DNA of 37,034 bases from Pseudoalteromonas sp. S2755. GTDB taxonomy: Bacteria > Pseudomonadota > Gammaproteobacteria > Enterobacterales > Alteromonadaceae. The notes beneath the pieces were generated by a model. That model did not search any database, was not told where the DNA came from, and was given only the letters and a program-made list of their open reading frames with translations. The stretch spans positions 1 to 37,034 of the forward strand of contig NZ_PNDS01000115.1 of assembly GCF_005886535.1 (NCBI RefSeq), written 5' to 3'. The position numbers and the translations under genes were made by a program. Positions 32,971-37,034 of the stretch are shown here, piece by piece; position 1 is the first letter of the stretch, and the number at the start of each line of letters is the position of its first letter.

Positions 32971-33030
32971 GTAGGAGCCGCTTTACGCGGCGATGGGTTA
33001 CTGGTAAGCCGCCAGCGTACAGCGTAGGAG
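32971..33030. repeat. Solitary REP module (and degenerate partner)
   Basis: GTAGGAGCCGCTTTACGCGG plus CGA (32971-32993) has the same head, hairpin (CCGC/GCGG) and tail as the modules near 27 kb. A second GTAGGAG head at 33024-33030 lacks a clear hairpin and is probably decayed. It lies just after phnW, a usual place for REP elements. Confidence 0.7.
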
Positions 33031-33061
33031 GTGGATTGCGATTGGCTTTTTTCATTTGTAT

Positions 33062-33108
33062 TTACACTAAAGTAAGTGTAATTGGCGGATTTATTCAATA
33101 ATTATAAT
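33062..33108 (+). promoter_or_regulatory. Promoter with inverted repeat upstream of the 33150 gene
   Basis: A consensus -10 TATAAT lies at 33103-33108. An exact inverted repeat TTACACT (33062-33068), 6-base spacer, AGTGTAA (33075-33081) sits where an activator or repressor over the -35 would bind. A -35 of TTGGCG (33082-33087) is poor and spaced 15 bases, so activation may be needed. Confidence 0.45.
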
Positions 33109-33149
33109 GGACCTCTTCTTATATTGGTAACAATAAAAGGAGCGAAACC

Positions 33150-33833
33150 ATGAGTAGAATAAGTTTTTATTTGAAAAATAAAATGATAGTGCCAGTTGCG
33201 TGGTTAGCGATTGCTAGCCCAATTGCCCATGCTGAGTTTTTACTAGGTGCTACATTTGGTGAAAATAGTAAAACCTACTACGTTAAACAGCAAGATTCCT
33301 TCTTATATAAAGCCAAAGCGACATGGCAAGCGGAGCGCTTTGAACTCGATATAGCGAAGGGGCACCCATCTCAGTTAGGTAAACTATTGATTGTAGATGA
33401 TACCGTCACAGCTTTTGACCAGTTTGGTGAGCTAATTTGGCAAGATAACAAGGAAGATACCGACAAGTTATGTCTGCCAGAACTTTTTGGTGAATTTATC
33501 AAGGCACATGCAGAGCAATTACTTAACGGAGAAAAGCTAAAGTGTTTAGGGCCAGTTTTAAAGGCTAAAAAGCTGGCACCATTTATGGTGTCATACAAAG
33601 GTGAAAAGGCAGGAAAACACCGCTTTCAAGTAGGGCCTGGCTCACTCGGAATGTGGTTATTTATGGACAGCGTTGATATTTACTTTAACGAAAATCTAAA
33701 CCGCATAGTGTCTTACGCAGGTATCACTCCGGCACCAGAAGATAAACGCAAAAAAATGGCGTATTTGGAGTTTCAAGGGACGCTCGACAAAGATAACCAA
33801 GTGGCGCTCATCCGTAACTCCCCGTTATGGTAA
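33150..33833 (+). CDS. Exported protein of unknown function
   Basis: A 227-residue protein with an N-terminal signal peptide (about 1-28, VPVAWLAIASPIAHA with an AHA cleavage site), hence periplasmic or outer-membrane associated. I do not recognise a family. It has two cysteines (in DKLCLPELF and KLKCLGPV, about 35 residues apart) that could form a disulfide, and it is rich in Lys and aromatic residues. The ribosome-binding site is AAAGGAG and the gene has its own promoter. It is monocistronic and convergent with the AraC gene 27 bp downstream. Confidence 0.75.
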   Translation: MSRISFYLKNKMIVPVAWLAIASPIAHAEFLLGATFGENSKTYYVKQQDSFLYKAKATWQAERFELDIAKGHPSQLGKLLIVDDTVTAFDQFGELIWQDNKEDTDKLCLPELFGEFIKAHAEQLLNGEKLKCLGPVLKAKKLAPFMVSYKGEKAGKHRFQVGPGSLGMWLFMDSVDIYFNENLNRIVSYAGITPAPEDKRKKMAYLEFQGTLDKDNQVALIRNSPLW

Positions 33834-33860
33834 TACAAAGATTATACGTAGCGCAGTTAA

Positions 33861-34808
33861 TCAGTTTATGTTGATGTGGGTATATTGCTTCGGTGACATA
33901 CCCGTCCACTTTTTAAAAATGCGGCTAAAGTGAGCTTGATCTGAAAATCCGCATACAAATCCTACCTCTGCAAAACTGGTGTTATTTGACAATAATATTT
34001 GGCTTGCCTTTTGGACTCTGACTTGTTGTAGCAGCACGGCAAAATTGGTATTCTTCTCTTTTAATCGTCGCTGTAGGCTGCGTGTAGAAAGTGCCAACCA
34101 CTTAGCCACTTTTATGATATTGATGTCTAATAGGCCTAGTTTTACCATGGCTGCTTTGGTTTGTTCTTTTATGCAGCCACCTGCTTCAGAAAATTTGCTG
34201 TCTCTTTTTATCTTTGTGGTTTTGTCAGGCAAAGACCAATGGATATACCAGTGTTGTCCTTGGCGGGGTGCTAACGGCGTTGACACCCAGAGGCTTGGAT
34301 AACTAAAAATAGCCGTTCGCGCATTAGATGTTGGGTTTAGTGTGACAGGTTTGTTTGTAACTTGATGAAGTAAAGCACAAAGCACACCCAAAACCGCTAA
34401 GTCCTCGGCACATGAGGGTTGAATGCTGGTTCTTGAACGATGGCGGATCTTTACGTAAGTGTCAGAAAACTCACAGTCAATAAAGTGATTGCTGTGTATG
34501 TACTTTTCCAACCGCTGCCATTTATGTAGCAAGGATGTAGGTGAGCTTTGATATAGCAGTGCATTACCAGTTGGTGTATCGAGGAGTGTTTCAACACCAA
34601 CGGCAATTTTTAGCAATGTTTCTAGGCCATATTGTGAGGCAACGTAGGAGACAAACTCTTTTTTCGTCTCAAGCGGGACAAGCGCATGACTAAAGCCGTT
34701 ATTATTTGTACAGCACCCAGCTGTAAGCCGCTCTAACCCAGTTTGTAGCAAATTTAACATGGTGCTGCTGGCAAAAGCGGCACTGCGGGGCGATATATGA
34801 TTATTCAT
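33861..34808 (-). CDS. AraC-family transcriptional regulator
   Basis: A 315-residue regulator. Residues 1-210 are a variable effector domain of the arabinose-binding-type subgroup. Residues 220-315 form the AraC double helix-turn-helix: IIKVAKWLALSTRSLQRRLKEK then FAEVGFVCGFSDQAHFSRIF and the family signature KWTGMSPKQY. It is the last gene of a four-gene minus-strand operon, 27 bp after the VTT-like membrane gene, so it probably autoregulates that operon. The ligand is unknown. Confidence 0.92.
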   Translation of the reverse strand: MNNHISPRSAAFASSTMLNLLQTGLERLTAGCCTNNNGFSHALVPLETKKEFVSYVASQYGLETLLKIAVGVETLLDTPTGNALLYQSSPTSLLHKWQRLEKYIHSNHFIDCEFSDTYVKIRHRSRTSIQPSCAEDLAVLGVLCALLHQVTNKPVTLNPTSNARTAIFSYPSLWVSTPLAPRQGQHWYIHWSLPDKTTKIKRDSKFSEAGGCIKEQTKAAMVKLGLLDINIIKVAKWLALSTRSLQRRLKEKNTNFAVLLQQVRVQKASQILLSNNTSFAEVGFVCGFSDQAHFSRIFKKWTGMSPKQYTHININ

Positions 34809-34835
34809 ATTTTCTCTTTTTGTCCAAAGCCTTGG

Positions 34836-35444
34836 CTATTTATTTGATATAGGTTGCGTGACGTTTTGTTTTAACCGCTGTTGTTGGAAAGTAATTGTTT
34901 TGGCTATCTTCTTTCCTATCCAAGGTATTTTGGGTAACCAGTTTGGTGCACGTGAGACAATAAGAACCACGGCTGTGAACCACAGTAACTTGCCAAAAAA
35001 CACGGTTGCTACAATCAAATACCCAGATATTCCTGCCAGTAAGCTTAATACAACCATAGTTCTTGGCGGCGTCGGAAGTAGCGACATCAAGGCTAACGCG
35101 TACAGTCCATACTCATTGATATAGTGTTTAAGTGTTTGCCACTTTTCAAAGTTAGCAGAACCTTGAGAGGGAATAGCATTTTGCAAAAAGCTTTCTAACA
35201 TCGTTGCGAGGAGAATGAGAATACTTGAGCCCGCAGCTGCTGCGATTGCAAACATCAGTGCAATAGTCAGTATTTTTTTAGGCTGTAGCCAAGCCAGCAG
35301 CATGACCGATGTCTGAGTTGGCAATGCAGGAACAAAGAAATCACCAATTGATAACCCAGAAAGCACCACGATCGCCTTAGGCTTTTTGCCATTTTCTGAA
35401 ATCCAATTTAGCACTCTTCGTGCTAATGTCACTTTAGTCGTCAT
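34836..35444 (-). CDS. Integral membrane protein, VTT/DedA-like
   Basis: A 202-residue membrane protein with about four to five hydrophobic helices. The sequence GDFFVPALPTQTSVMLLAWL near the start, LYALALMSLLPTPPRTMVVL and the C-terminal FFGKLLWFTAVVLI segment resemble the VTT (SNARE-associated/DedA/YqaA) proteins, many of which are thought to scramble or translocate lipids. The match is by pattern and not strong. Its Shine-Dalgarno AAGGA overlaps the TAA stop of the preceding SDR gene, so translation is coupled. The basic C-terminal tail is cytoplasmic. Confidence 0.65.
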   Translation of the reverse strand: MTTKVTLARRVLNWISENGKKPKAIVVLSGLSIGDFFVPALPTQTSVMLLAWLQPKKILTIALMFAIAAAAGSSILILLATMLESFLQNAIPSQGSANFEKWQTLKHYINEYGLYALALMSLLPTPPRTMVVLSLLAGISGYLIVATVFFGKLLWFTAVVLIVSRAPNWLPKIPWIGKKIAKTITFQQQRLKQNVTQPISNK

Positions 35445-35455
35445 GGTTTCTATCC

Positions 35456-36178
35456 TTATGCTTTTAACATGATATTTTCGATGAGATTAGGAAATAGCTT
35501 TCTCAGCAACATCACAATGCGCATTTTACCTACTTTAATTTCTGCTTGACCTTTCAAAGCGCCAGCAACGATTTCCTTCGCTGCTTGTTCTGGCGTGATT
35601 TTTCCTGTGCCTCGACCTCTGGTCATATCAGTATCCACTAACGGGAGAATAGCTTCACATACCTTGATTTGACTCTGGTGTAATTTGATTTGTCCACGAA
35701 AAGACTTACAAAAAGCCCGTAGTCCAGCTTTATTTGCACAGTATATTGGTGAGCTTTGCTTTGGTGCGATTGCTAACCCTGAAGTAACGAACACCCAAGA
35801 GCCGTTGCTACGACGGATATTATCGAACAATAATCGGGTGAGCATGATGGGTGCGGTAAAATTAATCTGGGTTTCATGCTCAACTGAAATGACTTCATTA
35901 TTTGCTACAAATAAATCCCTAGGCTGCTGCACGCCTGCGTTATGAAACACTATATCCAGGGTTTTTCCCTCTAAAGCGTTAGCTAAGGAGGTAAGCTGTG
36001 CTTGCTCAGATAAGTCGCATACATACCAGCTTACGTTTGGCTGCTTTGTTTTTGCGTTGGCCACTGAAGCGGCGCTGCTTCCAGTTGCAATAACCTGATA
36101 GCCTTTTGACAAGCATAGTGTCACTAATGCCTCTCCAACGCCGCGCGTACCGCCAGTTATTAATACCATTTTTGTCAT
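35456..36178 (-). CDS. Short-chain dehydrogenase/reductase
   Basis: Classical SDR of 240 residues with an NAD(P)-binding Rossmann fold: ITGGTRGVGEAL (7-18), FHNAG (78-82) and the catalytic S133, Y146 and K150 (YCANK). The sequence FRGQIKLHQSQIKVCEAILP is like DltE-type SDRs. Substrate unknown. It abuts the upstream unknown gene without a gap and is coupled to the VTT-like gene downstream. With a membrane protein of lipid-scramblase type beside it, a lipid or ketone substrate is conceivable. Confidence 0.92.
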   Translation of the reverse strand: MTKMVLITGGTRGVGEALVTLCLSKGYQVIATGSSAASVANAKTKQPNVSWYVCDLSEQAQLTSLANALEGKTLDIVFHNAGVQQPRDLFVANNEVISVEHETQINFTAPIMLTRLLFDNIRRSNGSWVFVTSGLAIAPKQSSPIYCANKAGLRAFCKSFRGQIKLHQSQIKVCEAILPLVDTDMTRGRGTGKITPEQAAKEIVAGALKGQAEIKVGKMRIVMLLRKLFPNLIENIMLKA

Positions 36179-36880
36179 TTATAATCCCCTAAAAAAGCCA
36201 AAATCGATTGCCTTATCAAATCTCGCCAGTCCGAGATACTCAACGTACTTACCCTTTATATTTCGATCTCTCGGTTCTAACAGACCGTCAATTTTAATCA
36301 GTCGCTGAGAACCTTTTTCATAATGAAAGTCAGTTGAACCAAATAGCAGGCGCCAAAACCACTTTTTTGGTGTGACACTGATAACTGTGCTGGAGTCTGT
36401 GTCTTTTTTATGAAGTGTTATCCCTGTATGTGCTTGTACTTTGAGTACGGTGTAATCTAAGTGAATGCGCTTGCCTTGCATTAAATCCTGCCAATGCTTT
36501 GCAATTTCGAATGGCACGCTCAGCAATGTGCAAGGTAAATTTGCAAATATGAGCGGTTTCTTTTTTTCGCTATGCTTAGTCCGATAGCTACTCAATACGC
36601 TAGTGCCTTTAAATTGGTTGACTTCTAAGCGGCCTTTTTCTTGTAAATGGGGCTGGGACATTTGCGCGCTAACCAGCCCGTGTTGTTGACACCACACAAC
36701 CTCCTCGGCGGCTATTTCTTCATCACTTGCACTTTTCCAGCTACGACGAGCCTTAAAATGGCCGCCCGTTAGCGCATCAATTTGTAAGCTGTATGCAAAC
36801 ATGGCGCGTGAATTGAGATGTTTTTTATTACTTACCTGCGCTGTAGTGAGCCAAGTTTGTAGGGAGTTCATTTCTGTCAT
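36179..36880 (-). CDS. Protein of unknown function, first gene of the SDR/AraC operon
   Basis: A 233-residue protein with no signal peptide and no clear membrane helix. I do not recognise its family. It contains beta-rich segments (SLQIDALTGGHFKARRSWKS, HLDYTVLKVQAHTGITLHKK) reminiscent of ligand-binding half-barrel or START-like folds, which is only an impression. The start has a good ribosome-binding site (AAAGGA). Its stop codon directly abuts the SDR start, so the two are made together. Confidence 0.72.
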   Translation of the reverse strand: MTEMNSLQTWLTTAQVSNKKHLNSRAMFAYSLQIDALTGGHFKARRSWKSASDEEIAAEEVVWCQQHGLVSAQMSQPHLQEKGRLEVNQFKGTSVLSSYRTKHSEKKKPLIFANLPCTLLSVPFEIAKHWQDLMQGKRIHLDYTVLKVQAHTGITLHKKDTDSSTVISVTPKKWFWRLLFGSTDFHYEKGSQRLIKIDGLLEPRDRNIKGKYVEYLGLARFDKAIDFGFFRGL

Positions 36881-37020
36881 GTCTTGTCCTTTTCCAGTGT
36901 TATTTACTTACTGTAATTAAAGGAAGAGAGAACTTATTGAATATTTGCGCCAGAGATCTGCTTATTTCAGGTATGTGATTGTGTGGTTTATTCGCAAGAT
37001 AGGAAATGTGGATAGGTTGT

Positions 37021-37034
37021 CGTGCTAAAGCACG
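37021..37034. repeat. Hairpin truncated by the window edge
   Basis: CGTGC (37021-37025), TAAA, GCACG (37030-37034), preceded by TAGGTTGT. Probably the first half of another repeat element or a terminator continuing beyond the window. Confidence 0.35.

Overview
The window looks like chromosomal DNA of a marine gammaproteobacterium, most likely Pseudoalteromonas or a close Alteromonadales relative. This rests on moderate G+C, the neighbouring epmB/efp/epmA genes for beta-lysylation of EF-P, the rnr-rlmB pair, and the general style of the proteins. The genus is an inference, because no rRNA or other marker gene is present. I see no tRNA, rRNA, CRISPR array, insertion sequence or phage gene.

Layout. 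(1) 203-5699: a GlxA-type AraC regulator divergent from an operon of an MMPL/RND permease, a LolA-like periplasmic protein and an outer-membrane beta-barrel. Together they look like a small envelope-spanning lipid or hydrophobe transport system. (2) 5949-13651: six co-directional genes that read as an undescribed isonitrile-type biosynthetic cluster. They are an Old Yellow Enzyme, a stand-alone isocyanide synthase (PvcA/IsnA/DIT1 family), a HAD phosphatase, a 734-residue three-domain protein (CX4R phosphatase/sulfurtransferase-like domain, second isocyanide synthase domain, Fe(II)/2-oxoglutarate oxygenase), an acyl-CoA-dehydrogenase-fold flavin monooxygenase, and a class V PLP enzyme that keeps the desulfurase-position cysteine. 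(3) 13700-13971: a 69-residue YjfB-like protein behind a near-consensus sigma-28 (FliA) promoter. (4) 14065-16732: epmB, efp, epmA. (5) 16729-21444: a chemoreceptor with no sensor domain, a glycerophosphodiesterase translationally coupled to an EamA transporter, and a DesK/DesR-like two-component pair. (6) 21552-27070: a hybrid histidine kinase, RNase R and RlmB. (7) 27123-27357: a REP-element array made of two 106-bp tandem units. (8) 27374-29581: the nucleotide-pool sanitation pair yjjX-yjjG and a PrkB-like phosphoribulokinase. (9) 29717-33833: a periplasmic PD40 propeller protein, galE, an orphan phnW with a HutC-type operator, and an unknown exported protein. (10) 36880-33861, minus strand: a compact four-gene operon of an unknown protein, an SDR, a VTT/DedA-like membrane protein and an AraC regulator.

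The most noteworthy region is the isonitrile cluster. The two synthase modules should turn an amino-acid amine into an isonitrile. The fused 2OG oxygenase, the flavin monooxygenase and the OYE would then tailor the scaffold. The CX4R domain plus the desulfurase-like PLP enzyme suggest, as a hypothesis only, that sulfur could be added to the isonitrile carbon to give an isothiocyanate or a related group. Several intergenic hairpins and palindromes within and upstream of the operons point to extra control of expression.
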